6,620 nt of DNA from an uncultured Thalassolituus sp. (lineage in GTDB: Bacteria > Pseudomonadota > Gammaproteobacteria > Pseudomonadales > Oceanobacteraceae). The position numbers and the translations under genes were made by a program. Where the stretch lies: assembly GCA_913054055.1 (NCBI GenBank), contig CAJXIT010000197.1, positions 1 to 6,620 on the forward strand. Direction: 5' to 3'. Shown in pieces: positions 1-5,841 of the stretch (its first letter is position 1; the number at the start of each line of letters is the position of its first letter). The notes beneath the pieces are model-generated. The model was given only the letters and a program-made list of their open reading frames with translations, ran no database searches and was not told the origin of the DNA.

Positions 1-55
1 TTGAGTTAATCCAAACCTAATTACCTTTAACACTGCCTCGCCACTCAGCAGGGAC
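1..55 (-). other. 5' end of a further cassette, gene start beyond the left edge
   Basis: This is the first part (minus-strand sense) of the next cassette, beginning just past the core site at 56-62. I see no start codon followed by an open frame inside the window, so its gene must begin to the left of base 1. The assignment rests only on position next to an attC site. Confidence 0.45.
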
Positions 56-161
56 GTATAACGCCCCTCAACAGTGGCGAAAACGAGCGGCAGCGAGTTT
101 GAGTCCAATGCCCGCCGCGGAGCGGTTTTAAGCGGGCATGTACTGCTTGGGATTGTTATGT
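56..161 (-). other. attC recombination site of the fourth cassette
   Basis: On the plus strand the site opens with GTATAAC (56-62) followed by GCC, and closes with GTTATGT (155-161), the complements of the R' and R'' core boxes. Internal arms pair: CCC..CAA.CAGT near 64-75 matches the complement of the right arm near 140-153, and an exact 8-bp stem sits at 108-115 / 132-139. It starts 5 nt beyond the stop codon of the 96-aa gene. At 106 bp it is in the size range of long VCR-type attC sites. In attC sites the folded bottom strand is the substrate of the integrase. Confidence 0.82.
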
Positions 162-166
162 GGAAA

Positions 167-457
167 CTAGCCCAAGTACCTATTTGTAAGTTCAATTGCT
201 TTAGTAGCGATAACTCTATCGTGCTCTTTTGCTTCTGAAGAATCAGACATTCCCATTGCAACTACTCTACATTGCGTTAGGTAATCCGTTACCTTATAAG
301 AATCAGCACCCTCAACAAGTAACTTATTTAAATTTACTAGGTAACCATTGTATTCATCATCAGCCTCAGAATCTTTATCGTAAACACCGATAGGATCCCA
401 TTCTTCCCACAACAAAAGAGCCAATGCTGAATATAAATTAGATTTATTACTTGCCAT
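167..457 (-). CDS. Cassette-encoded hypothetical protein, 96 aa, WDPIGV motif
   Basis: Small acidic soluble protein with no signal peptide or membrane segment. A mostly helical N-terminus leads to the motif WDPIGV (residues 20-25), then an acidic stretch (29-36) and two further predicted helices with a Cys at 63. The W-D-P-x-G motif after a helix recalls small uncharacterised proteins such as the YugE/DUF1871 group. That resemblance is from memory and should be tested; no function can be assigned. The ATG at 457 is preceded by a weak purine run (AGAAAG) and lies only 16 nt inside the cassette boundary, so the 5' leader is minimal, as is usual for cassette genes. The stop lies 5 nt before the attC R'' box. 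Expression probably depends on read-through from upstream cassettes or an external promoter. Confidence 0.72.
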   Translation of the reverse strand: MASNKSNLYSALALLLWEEWDPIGVYDKDSEADDEYNGYLVNLNKLLVEGADSYKVTDYLTQCRVVAMGMSDSSEAKEHDRVIATKAIELTNRYLG

Positions 458-466
458 ACTTTCTAC

Positions 467-523
467 ACATAACGCCTGCCAGCAGGGGCGCAGAATGCGT
501 CCCGATGGCTGGCTTTGTTAGCT
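467..523 (-). other. attC recombination site of the third cassette (short type)
   Basis: Plus-strand ACATAAC (467-473) followed by GCC, and GTTAGCT (517-523), mark the two core boxes. The arms pair well: GCCAGC near 478-483 against GCTGGC at 508-513, then GGG.CGCA against TGCGTCCC around the centre. At 57 bp this is the compact class-1-cassette type of attC, about half the length of its neighbours. The TAA stop of the 95-aa gene (518-520) lies inside the R'' box. Confidence 0.85.
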
Positions 524-805
524 TTTAGTTAAAGTTACAAACGTATTATCATTTGTATCAAGCACCTTTGTAATAATTTCCTCGGCCTGCTTTAGAGAAT
601 CGACTTCAAAGTCTTGGAACTTGCTGTTTTTAAACCAAACGGTTAGTTCTTTATCACTTTCATCATACTCAAATTTCTCGATTGAATTCAGAGTAATTAC
701 CGTGAATTGAACCTCAGATGCAGCGGTATTCTCAAAAAATTTTATGTTCGCTGCATTGGTAGACTGAATAGTTAATAGACCAACCAATATTGCAAAATAT
801 TTCAT
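518..805 (-). CDS. Cassette-encoded small exported protein, 95 aa
   Basis: The N-terminus is a clear Sec signal peptide: Met-Lys, a hydrophobic core at residues 4-13 and a probable cleavage site near the Ala pair at 18-19. The mature protein of about 76 residues has alternating beta-type segments (33-39, 54-59) around an acidic turn (EYDESDKE, 46-53), then a helix (70-82) and a final strand, suggesting a small alpha/beta domain in the periplasm. I do not recognise the family. The ATG is supported by AGGAG seven bases upstream, carried within the 26-nt leader of the cassette, so it can be translated wherever the cassette inserts. The stop codon is embedded in the attC R'' box. No cysteine occurs in the mature part. 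Confidence 0.78.
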   Translation of the reverse strand: MKYFAILVGLLTIQSTNAANIKFFENTAASEVQFTVITLNSIEKFEYDESDKELTVWFKNSKFQDFEVDSLKQAEEIITKVLDTNDNTFVTLTKS

Positions 806-825
806 TTATTGCTCCTAAAAGTAAA

Positions 826-923
826 AGCTAACGCCTCAAACACCAGCGTGGTGAAGTTGGCGACTTTTTTGGAACAAAAAAGATGACAGCTTTACCATGT
901 CTGCATGCTTTGACTTGTTACAT
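826..923 (-). other. attC recombination site of the second cassette
   Basis: Plus-strand AGCTAAC (826-832) followed by GCC and GTTACAT (917-923) are the core boxes. The arms fold back: TCAAA at 836-840 against TTTGA at 909-913, TGGTGAAG against the complement of CTTTACCA, and CTTTTTTG against CAAAAAAG at the centre. The 98-bp length and long imperfect stem resemble Vibrio VCR sites. The right box directly touches the stop codon of the 165-aa gene. Confidence 0.84.
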
Positions 924-1420
924 TATTTCTCGGTAATTGCCTGATAATAAACCCAGACATTTTCTTCAGCACCTAACACTATGCGCTTATTCGCTTTAAC
1001 ATTTGGCCAAATGAAAGCTTCACCTGTTTTGGGATTGCCTAGTCCATAGTATTTTTTACCATCGATGATTACGTCACCCCACACGACACCCCCATGATTC
1101 TTTCGATAAACTTCACCGATATAAAAGCCAAACATTTTTGAAAAATCCTGAACTCGCTCTGGAGGAGGCGGATTCTTTGCTGCCATTTCACTCAGACTAT
1201 TTAGAAGCCCCTCTATGTGTTGGATGCTTGAATCAGACCAGTCTAAATCCATGCGTGTTTGAGCTTTTACCCAGTCAATGCAATCCAATGAGTAACCTTC
1301 AGCAATTTTTGATACATCAGGGTTTTTCGTGAACATTATTGAATTTGACTCCGAACTTGCCGAGATAGAAGTAAACATCATTGAAAGAATGAGTAAGATT
1401 TTTTTGAATGGGTGTATCAC
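923..1420 (-). CDS. Cassette-encoded exported protein, 165 aa, GTG start
   Basis: The start is GTG at 1420, chosen because AGGAG (plus-strand 1427-1431) sits six bases upstream and the signal peptide begins directly after it. Residues 1-21 form a signal peptide (Lys-Lys, hydrophobic 8-19, likely cleavage after ISA). The mature part has a Cys at 47, a segment WSDSSIQHIEGLLNSL (61-76), a proline run at 84-87, and a C-terminal half rich in Gly and aromatics with GEVYRKNHGG (102-111) and a FIWPNVKANKR segment (136-146). This layout, a helix followed by a G-E-x-x-R-x-x-x-G-G type segment, reminds me of uncharacterised DUF3806-like proteins, but I cannot confirm it. Probably periplasmic. It has its own ribosome binding site and stops at the edge of its attC site. 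Confidence 0.78.
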   Translation of the reverse strand: MIHPFKKILLILSMMFTSISASSESNSIMFTKNPDVSKIAEGYSLDCIDWVKAQTRMDLDWSDSSIQHIEGLLNSLSEMAAKNPPPPERVQDFSKMFGFYIGEVYRKNHGGVVWGDVIIDGKKYYGLGNPKTGEAFIWPNVKANKRIVLGAEENVWVYYQAITEK

Positions 1421-1436
1421 CGAATTCTCCTAAAGA

Positions 1437-1538
1437 ATGTAACGCCAATGTGTACGAGCAGACACGCCGTGGCGCGTATTTTTGCTCGCAAAAATCGTGA
1501 AACGGTTTGGCTGTCTTCCGTGGCACGCCTTGTTAGTA
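1437..1538 (-). other. attC recombination site of the first (proximal) cassette
   Basis: Plus-strand ATGTAAC (1437-1443) followed by GCC and GTTAGTA (1532-1538) are the core boxes. GACACGCC on the left pairs imperfectly with GGCTGTC on the right. The centre holds local stems, including TTTTTGC/GCAAAAA with a 2-base gap and CGAGCA/TGCTCG. Length is 102 bp, VCR-like. Its right box is 1 nt from the stop codon of the membrane-protein gene. Confidence 0.78.
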
Positions 1539-1539
1539 G

Positions 1540-1848
1540 TTATTTTCTTAGCCCTCGAAGAATGGCTTTAATTGTATTTAAATTATAATTTCCGCCGTAT
1601 GCTCGGACTTTACTATCAATGGCACTACAAATGAACCACATGATTAGTACTGTGCAAAGAACACTGAATAAACTAGTTATTCCGATAGTAATATAAAACC
1701 ATATTGGTGAAGCCTCATATGAAACTAGACCTTGGCCCTTACCAATAGGATTAAATTTTCCTGTAATTACCCCAATATAAATCTGATAATTGAAATAAAA
1801 CAAACCACATAGAGCAAGCATGCTTGATAGGACAGATTTCATATTCAT
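1540..1848 (-). CDS. Cassette-encoded membrane protein with two TM segments, 102 aa
   Basis: First gene of the array. Two hydrophobic segments at residues about 6-28 and 50-76 are joined by a short loop containing NPIGKGQG (33-40). A basic C-terminal tail (ending LRGLRK) predicts a helical hairpin in the inner membrane with both ends in the cytoplasm. No family is recognised. Unlike the second and third cassettes there is no Shine-Dalgarno sequence: the ATG lies only 11 nt from the core recombination site, and the intervening bases are not purine-rich. If the promoter proposed at 1861-1889 is real, the message would have almost no leader. The frame is open and ends next to an attC box, which supports it as a genuine cassette gene. 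Confidence 0.72.
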   Translation of the reverse strand: MNMKSVLSSMLALCGLFYFNYQIYIGVITGKFNPIGKGQGLVSYEASPIWFYITIGITSLFSVLCTVLIMWFICSAIDSKVRAYGGNYNLNTIKAILRGLRK

Positions 1849-1860
1849 AAGACTACTAAC

Positions 1861-1889
1861 ATTTTAATCGTGTGCATGCGCGTTTTCAC
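1861..1889 (-). promoter_or_regulatory. Possible array promoter (Pc-like), weak prediction
   Basis: On the minus strand a -10 element TAAAAT (plus 1861-1866) lies 17 nt from GTGAAA (plus 1884-1889), a 5/6 and 4/6 match to the sigma-70 consensus. The -10 abuts the proximal core site, so transcription would start inside the first cassette a few bases from its ATG. A promoter within or next to attI driving the first cassettes is usual for integrons. This instance is inferred from sequence match only. Confidence 0.33.
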
Positions 1890-1997
1890 ATTTTATTAAA
1901 AACGTGAATTTCGACTGTAAATGATTGAAAGTATTCAAGAAAAAACCAAAAATCCATTTCAGTCGAGCCAGAAAAACGCGCATGCTCGTTTTGTAAA

Positions 1998-2015
1998 ATC
2001 ACGAGGTCTCGTGAT
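1998..2015. repeat. Perfect 8-bp dyad, ATCACGAG-GT-CTCGTGAT
   Basis: The two arms are exact reverse complements with a 2-base centre, and the plus strand continues into CTCTTTT. It could be an operator or a short hairpin. No plus-strand gene precedes it, so a terminator role is doubtful. Confidence 0.5.
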
Positions 2016-2016
2016 C

Positions 2017-2394
2017 TCTTTTCCATAATTTTATAAGTAACTGATTTTGCACGATTATTTAAAAATCGGCCAGACAAAGCGCGCATAAAAAGCAGTTAAT
2101 TTTGGTAATAACAGTCGATGTGTTTTTCGTAAATCAAATCAACTGTATGTATATACAGGCTTTTGATTGGTGGTTGATAGGCTCTTTGCTTCTGCTTATG
2201 GGCCATTGGCACTCAGTTTAATATTTGAATTGCTCAGGCTCACCCTTGAGTTAAAATGGGTCTTGCATCGGGTCTAACCTCGGTTTAAGCCGCGTTCACA
2301 CACTATTTACTCAATGATCTGGCCTATACTGAAAACAAACCCCATAAATATTGGCTTTTAGGCCAAAAACCACGTGTTTTCACTGCGCACTGTG
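2017..2394. other. Gene-poor spacer between cassette array and rnr
   Basis: Apart from the LexA box I find no gene, tRNA or convincing terminator here. Short frames exist on both strands but lack ribosome binding sites and recognisable products. There is no trace of integrase coding sequence in the frames I translated. A TATACT hexamer at 2325-2330 has no matching -35. Confidence 0.55.
2143..2158. promoter_or_regulatory. LexA (SOS) box
   Basis: CTGTATGTATATACAG fits CTGT-N8-ACAG exactly, with the AT-rich alternating centre of the E. coli/Vibrio consensus. LexA boxes control intI in many integrons, and this one lies about 285 bp from the proximal core site on the side where intI would be expected. 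No intI, and no other clear SOS gene, follows on either strand: rnr starts 250 bp downstream on the plus strand, and the first cassette gene starts about 295 bp away on the minus strand. What it regulates now is unclear. Confidence 0.82.
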
Positions 2395-2407
2395 TATAAT
2401 CCCAGCC
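2395..2407 (+). promoter_or_regulatory. rnr: Consensus -10 box directly before rnr
   Basis: A perfect TATAAT (2395-2400) lies 7 nt before the rnr ATG, preceded by TGTG, which is close to but not exactly an extended -10. No -35 match is seen at 15-18 nt spacing. If used, transcription would start at about 2407-2408, giving a leaderless message. That would fit the absence of any Shine-Dalgarno sequence before the ATG. Confidence 0.4.
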
Positions 2408-4978
2408 ATGAAAAAAACCAAAACATCTAAAACCCTAAAAGACCCATTTGCCCAGCGCGAAGCGGGCAATTACGAAAACCCAATCGCCAGTCGCGAATTG
2501 ATTCTTGAGCAGCTAGAAGCCTGCGAACAACCCCTTACCCATCTGCAGTTGGTGGACGAGTTAAACCTAAGCACCGAAGAGCAGATCGAAGCCCTGCGTC
2601 GTCGCTTAATCGCCATGTGCCGTGATGGACAATTAATTGAAAACCGTCGCCGCCAATACATTCCCATGAGCCGCATTGAATTAGTACGCGGTCGCATTCA
2701 AGGCCATAAAGATGGTTACGGATTTTTAATTCCCGAAGCGGGTGGCAATGACTTACACCTAAACCCAAAGCAAATGCGCAAAGTATTTGATGGGGATGTG
2801 GTCGCCGTGCGTGAAAGCGGTGTGGATAACCGCGGCAAACAAGAAGCCGTGATTGTGGAAGTATTGCAACGTAATACGCACCAACTTGTGGGCCGTTTTT
2901 ATACCCAAGGTGACAGCGGTTATGTGGTGCCGGATAGCCGCCGCATTACCCAAGAAATCATCATTCAAGGCAAAGACATGGGCAAGGCCCAGAACGGTCA
3001 GTTTGTGGTGGTGGACATTACCACTCAGCCCGGTGCCCGTCAGTTGGCCATGGGTAAAATTACCGAAGTGCTAGGGGATCATTTAGCCCCAGGCATGGAA
3101 ATTGACATTGCCCTGCGCAGTCATGAGATTCCGTTTATTTTTAACGACGATGTGTTAAATCAAGCGAAAAATATTCCGGCCGAAGTGCAAGAAGCCGATA
3201 AGTTACACCGCATTGATTTACGTGATGTGCCGCTGGTCACCATAGATGGTGAAGACGCCCGCGATTTTGATGATGCGGTTTACGCAAAATACAATCATGA
3301 AACCAAGGGTTACACTTTGTTTGTGGCCATTGCCGATGTGAGCCATTATGTGGGGGTGAATTCTCCGTTAGATGTGGAAGCGCAAAATCGCGGTAACAGC
3401 GTGTATTTCCCTGAGCATGTGATTCCCATGCTGCCTGAAAAAATTTCCAATGGTTTGTGCTCGCTTATGCCCAAGGTAGACCGCCTGTGCATGGTGTGTG
3501 AAATGGAAGTCAGTCCACACGGTGAATTAAGCGGCTACAAGTTTTACGAAGGTGTGATGCACAGTCACGCCCGTTTGACTTATAAGTTGGTGGGCAAAAT
3601 CCTTGATGACAAAAATGAAGATGAAGCCGCACAAGACGAGCGCAGCCAGTTGCGTGAAGAATACAAACACATTGTGCCTCAGCTAGATGACCTTCATGGC
3701 TTGTATAAAATTTTACGTAAAGCCAGAAGCCAGCGCGGTGCCATTGAATTTGAAACCGTCGAAACCCGCATCATTTTTAATGCGGAACGCAAGATCGAAG
3801 ACATTGTGCCAGTACACAGAAACGATGCCCACAAGGTGATTGAAGAATGTATGTTGTGTGCCAACGTGGCCACGGCAAAATTTTTCCAGCAGCATAATAT
3901 CCCAGCCTTGTATCGTGTGCACGAAGGGCCAAGTGATCAAAAACTTGAGAATCTTAAAAAGTATTTAAACGAATTAGGTATCGTATTAAGCGGCGGTGAA
4001 AAACCGTCTCCTAAAGATTATTTAGCGGTGATGTTGCAAATCCAAGATCGCCCTGACGCGCCGCTGATTCAAACCATGATGTTGCGCTCCATGAGTCAGG
4101 CGGTGTATCAGCCTGATAATGAAGGCCACTTTGGTTTAGCGTATACCGCGTACACCCATTTCACATCGCCTATTCGTCGCTACCCTGACTTAATGGTGCA
4201 CCGTGCCATTCGTTCGGTGATTCGCAGCGAACGCAACGAGCCTGCCATATTAGACACGATCAAACGTGCCGACGGTGCTAAGCCCATGGCAAAAGCGGAT
4301 ATTTATCCGTATGACATGTCGGCACTGTTACAGCTTGGCGAGCAAAGCTCGTTAACAGAGCGTCGTGCAGATGATGCCACCCGTGATGTGATGGACTTTT
4401 TGAAATGTGAATACATGCGCGCCCACGTGGGTGATGTGTTCACCGGTGTGATCAGTACCGTCACCAACTTTGGTATCTTTTTACAGTTAAAAGATTTGTA
4501 CATTGAAGGGCTGATTCACGTTACCAATTTAAACGCAGACTTTTATCAGTTTGATCCTGTGCGTTTGCGTTTAAAAGGCGAGCGCTCTGGTCGCGTATTT
4601 AAAATGGGCGACGAACTAGAAGTGATTGTAAGCCGCGTGGATTTAGATGATAAAAAAATCGACTTCCAATTGGCTGAAAACGGATTGAATGCTTCGGATC
4701 ATGCTGCAGGCAAACCTGCCAGAAAATCGTTCGATCGCAAAAAGTCATCAAAAGATCGCAAACCCAGAAAACGGGCCGCTTCGCCAGCCAGTAAAGAAGA
4801 AAAAGTCGAACACAGCCGTTCGGTTAAAAAACAAATTATGGAAGGGGCAAAGTCTGAAGGTAAAAAGAACCATTCAGGTGATGCTAAAAAGCCCAGTAAA
4901 AAGAAAAAGCCCAGCACGCGCCAGAAGTTAAATAACCGTAAAAAGGCGGCTAAAAAGAAAACTGGAAAAAAGAAATAA
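2408..4978 (+). CDS. rnr: Ribonuclease R (3'-5' exoribonuclease), 856 aa
   Basis: RNase R degrades structured RNA from the 3' end and takes part in mRNA decay, rRNA quality control and trans-translation. Domains in order: winged-helix N-terminus (about 25-88), two cold-shock/OB domains (about 90-235), the RNB catalytic domain (about 270-600), an S1 domain (about 674-757) and a Lys/Arg-rich tail (about 760-856). The metal-binding aspartates are D280, D286, D288 and D289 in DGEDARDFDDA, equivalent to E. coli D272, D278, D280 and D281. HFTSPIRRYPDL (584-595) is the other family signature. The start is ATG 2408: it places DPFAQREA where E. coli has DPFQEREA. The frame remains open upstream only to a TTG at 2351, whose extra residues (MAFRPKTT...) do not resemble the family. 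No Shine-Dalgarno is visible. In enterics nsrR precedes rnr; here a cassette array does. Confidence 0.98.
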   Translation: MKKTKTSKTLKDPFAQREAGNYENPIASRELILEQLEACEQPLTHLQLVDELNLSTEEQIEALRRRLIAMCRDGQLIENRRRQYIPMSRIELVRGRIQGHKDGYGFLIPEAGGNDLHLNPKQMRKVFDGDVVAVRESGVDNRGKQEAVIVEVLQRNTHQLVGRFYTQGDSGYVVPDSRRITQEIIIQGKDMGKAQNGQFVVVDITTQPGARQLAMGKITEVLGDHLAPGMEIDIALRSHEIPFIFNDDVLNQAKNIPAEVQEADKLHRIDLRDVPLVTIDGEDARDFDDAVYAKYNHETKGYTLFVAIADVSHYVGVNSPLDVEAQNRGNSVYFPEHVIPMLPEKISNGLCSLMPKVDRLCMVCEMEVSPHGELSGYKFYEGVMHSHARLTYKLVGKILDDKNEDEAAQDERSQLREEYKHIVPQLDDLHGLYKILRKARSQRGAIEFETVETRIIFNAERKIEDIVPVHRNDAHKVIEECMLCANVATAKFFQQHNIPALYRVHEGPSDQKLENLKKYLNELGIVLSGGEKPSPKDYLAVMLQIQDRPDAPLIQTMMLRSMSQAVYQPDNEGHFGLAYTAYTHFTSPIRRYPDLMVHRAIRSVIRSERNEPAILDTIKRADGAKPMAKADIYPYDMSALLQLGEQSSLTERRADDATRDVMDFLKCEYMRAHVGDVFTGVISTVTNFGIFLQLKDLYIEGLIHVTNLNADFYQFDPVRLRLKGERSGRVFKMGDELEVIVSRVDLDDKKIDFQLAENGLNASDHAAGKPARKSFDRKKSSKDRKPRKRAASPASKEEKVEHSRSVKKQIMEGAKSEGKKNHSGDAKKPSKKKKPSTRQKLNNRKKAAKKKTGKKK

Positions 4979-5009
4979 CAACGAACCCCGTTAAACGTGC
5001 GGTTCGTTG
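4979..5009. other. Perfect hairpin just after the rnr stop codon
   Basis: CAACGAACC (4979-4987) pairs exactly with GGTTCGTTG (5001-5009) across a 13-nt loop that contains its own small dyad (CGT TAA ACG). No U-run follows on the plus strand, so it is more likely a processing or mRNA 3'-end-protecting structure, or a partial attenuator between rnr and rlmB. On the minus strand a T-rich stretch follows it, so it could stop antisense transcription into rnr. Confidence 0.55.
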
Positions 5010-5045
5010 GATCAGTGATAAGTTAAAAGCAGATAAATAAACCTG

Positions 5046-5085
5046 CTGATGAATGGCCCATAAACATTTGGGTCGCCGTCATCAG
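5046..5085 (+). promoter_or_regulatory. Stem-loop in the rlmB leader
   Basis: CTGATGA (5046-5052) pairs with TCATCAG (5079-5085), and inside it GGCCCA (5055-5060) pairs with TGGGTC (5069-5074) with one G-U pair. The stem ends two bases before the GAGG/GGAAG ribosome-binding region of rlmB (5087-5097), so folding could affect rlmB translation. No riboswitch class is recognised. Confidence 0.4.
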
Positions 5086-5102
5086 TGAGGATGGAAGTTG
5101 TA

Positions 5103-5837
5103 ATGAGTGATGAAATTGTTTTTGGTATTCATGCGGTTAATAACGTATTAAAGCGCAGCCCTGAACGTGTAAAAGAAATGTACGTTCAACAAGGTCGTGA
5201 CGATGAGCGTTTACAGCAATTGTTTACCTTGGCCAAGCAAAATGGCATTCATGTGCAAGTGGTTAAAAAGCACTTTTTAGATGAGCAGGCCGACGGTAAT
5301 CACCAAGGGGTGGCGTTAAAAGCCAAACCGGTTCAGGTGAAAAACGAACATGACTTGTATGCCCAGTTGGATAAATTAAACGAGCCGGCATTCGTGCTGA
5401 TTTTAGACAGCATTACCGATCCTCACAATTTAGGTGCGTGCTTGCGTACTGCTGATGCCGCGGGTGTACACGCGGTCATTGCACCAAAAGATAAAGCTGT
5501 TGGCATTACCGCTACGGTCAGCAAGGTGGCCTGTGGCGCGGCTGAAACCGTGCCGTTTTATCAGGTGACCAACTTAGCCCGTACCATGAAAGAATTTCAA
5601 GAGCGCGGCATTTGGTTATACGGCACTGCAGGCGAAGCCAGCGAGTCCATTTATAAAACCGATCTAAAAGGCCCTATTGCCATTGCCATGGGCGCCGAAG
5701 GCAAAGGCTTGCGCCGTTTAACCCGTGAAAGCTGTGACCATTTAATTCATGTGCCAATGGCTGGAGACGTGAGTTCGTTGAATGTGTCTGTGGCGGCCGG
5801 TGTGTGTTTGTTTGAAGCGGTGCGCCAGCGCAGCTAA
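5103..5837 (+). CDS. rlmB: 23S rRNA (guanosine-2'-O)-methyltransferase RlmB, 244 aa
   Basis: RlmB methylates the 2'-hydroxyl of G2251 in the peptidyl-transferase P loop of 23S rRNA, using S-adenosylmethionine. The protein has the L30e-like substrate-binding N-terminal domain (about 4-75, starting EIVFGIHAV) and a SPOUT catalytic domain. Its three knot motifs are all visible: NLGACLRTADAAG (109-121), MGAEGKGLRRLTRE (196-209) and VPMAGDVSSLNVSVAAG (217-233). Length matches E. coli (243 aa). The ATG at 5103 is preferred over GTG 5085 because the family begins MS.EI.(F/Y)GIHAV, and GGAAG lies five bases upstream of this ATG. It follows rnr by 124 bp, the common gammaproteobacterial order, and probably shares its transcript. 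Confidence 0.97.
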   Translation: MSDEIVFGIHAVNNVLKRSPERVKEMYVQQGRDDERLQQLFTLAKQNGIHVQVVKKHFLDEQADGNHQGVALKAKPVQVKNEHDLYAQLDKLNEPAFVLILDSITDPHNLGACLRTADAAGVHAVIAPKDKAVGITATVSKVACGAAETVPFYQVTNLARTMKEFQERGIWLYGTAGEASESIYKTDLKGPIAIAMGAEGKGLRRLTRESCDHLIHVPMAGDVSSLNVSVAAGVCLFEAVRQRS

Positions 5838-5841
5838 ATAA

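Larger units (their letters stand above)
1..1860 (-). mobile_element. Integron-type gene cassette array (four complete cassettes plus part of a fifth), no integrase in window
   Basis: Four short minus-strand ORFs alternate with four attC-like sites, all in one orientation, which is the signature of an integron cassette array. Reading the minus strand, each site opens with a YYAAC-type box at the ORF stop and closes with a GTT-type core preceded by GGC (plus strand: AACGCC). Taking the cut as G^TT, cassettes run at about 1443-1859, 832-1442, 473-831 and 62-472, with a fifth entering at 1-61. The proximal core site is the minus-strand GTTAGTAG at 1853-1860. The attC sites differ from one another in length (57-106 bp) and sequence, so the cassettes come from mixed sources rather than a homogeneous superintegron. 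No intI is present, so within this window it is an attC cluster. The array continues leftwards. Confidence 0.87.
1853..2016. other. Dyad-rich segment at the proximal end of the array; candidate attI or long attC
   Basis: The segment starts at the core site (CTACTAAC, 1853-1860) and contains an exact 13-bp inverted repeat (GCATGCGCGTTTT 1874-1886 against 1973-1985). Nested within it is TCGACTG (1911-1917) against CAGTCGA (1960-1966), whose match extends through ATTT with a one-base bulge. Inside that is TTGAA/TTCAA around 1925-1938. The core site is not followed by GCC as in the four attC sites, and no good R'' box is seen near 1986-2000. attI sites are not normally palindromic, so neither label fits perfectly. 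Confidence 0.45.

Noticed and set aside
1317..1526. 69-codon minus-strand frame overlapping the first attC site
   Set aside because: It runs across the attC and into the signal-peptide region of the exported 165-aa gene in another frame. A shadow frame.
1886..2086. 66-codon minus-strand frame just upstream of the array, 57 bp from the LexA box
   Set aside because: It has no ribosome binding site, runs straight through the large inverted repeats, and the product resembles nothing I know. I treat it as a chance frame, although an SOS-controlled short gene cannot be excluded.
2095..2206. 36-codon minus-strand ATG frame spanning the LexA box
   Set aside because: No ribosome binding site, no recognisable product, and a LexA operator inside a coding frame would be odd.
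2167..2277. 36-codon plus-strand frame directly after the LexA box, encoding a hydrophobic peptide reminiscent of SOS toxins such as TisB
   Set aside because: Only TTG/GTG starts, none with a ribosome binding site, and the first lies within 9 nt of the LexA box. Too weak without conservation or expression data.
2272..2278. GTCTAAC, a perfect match to the RYYYAAC core, considered as a further attC boundary
   Set aside because: No partner box or paired arms follow on the right, and no cassette gene lies beside it.
2351..2407. Longer rnr start at TTG 2351
   Set aside because: The extra 19 residues do not resemble the RNase R N-terminus and the frame would run across a perfect -10 box.
5007..5037. 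Possible rlmB promoter, TTGGAT with GATAAA
   Set aside because: Spacing of 19 nt and a poor -10 match, and the -35 overlaps the hairpin after rnr.
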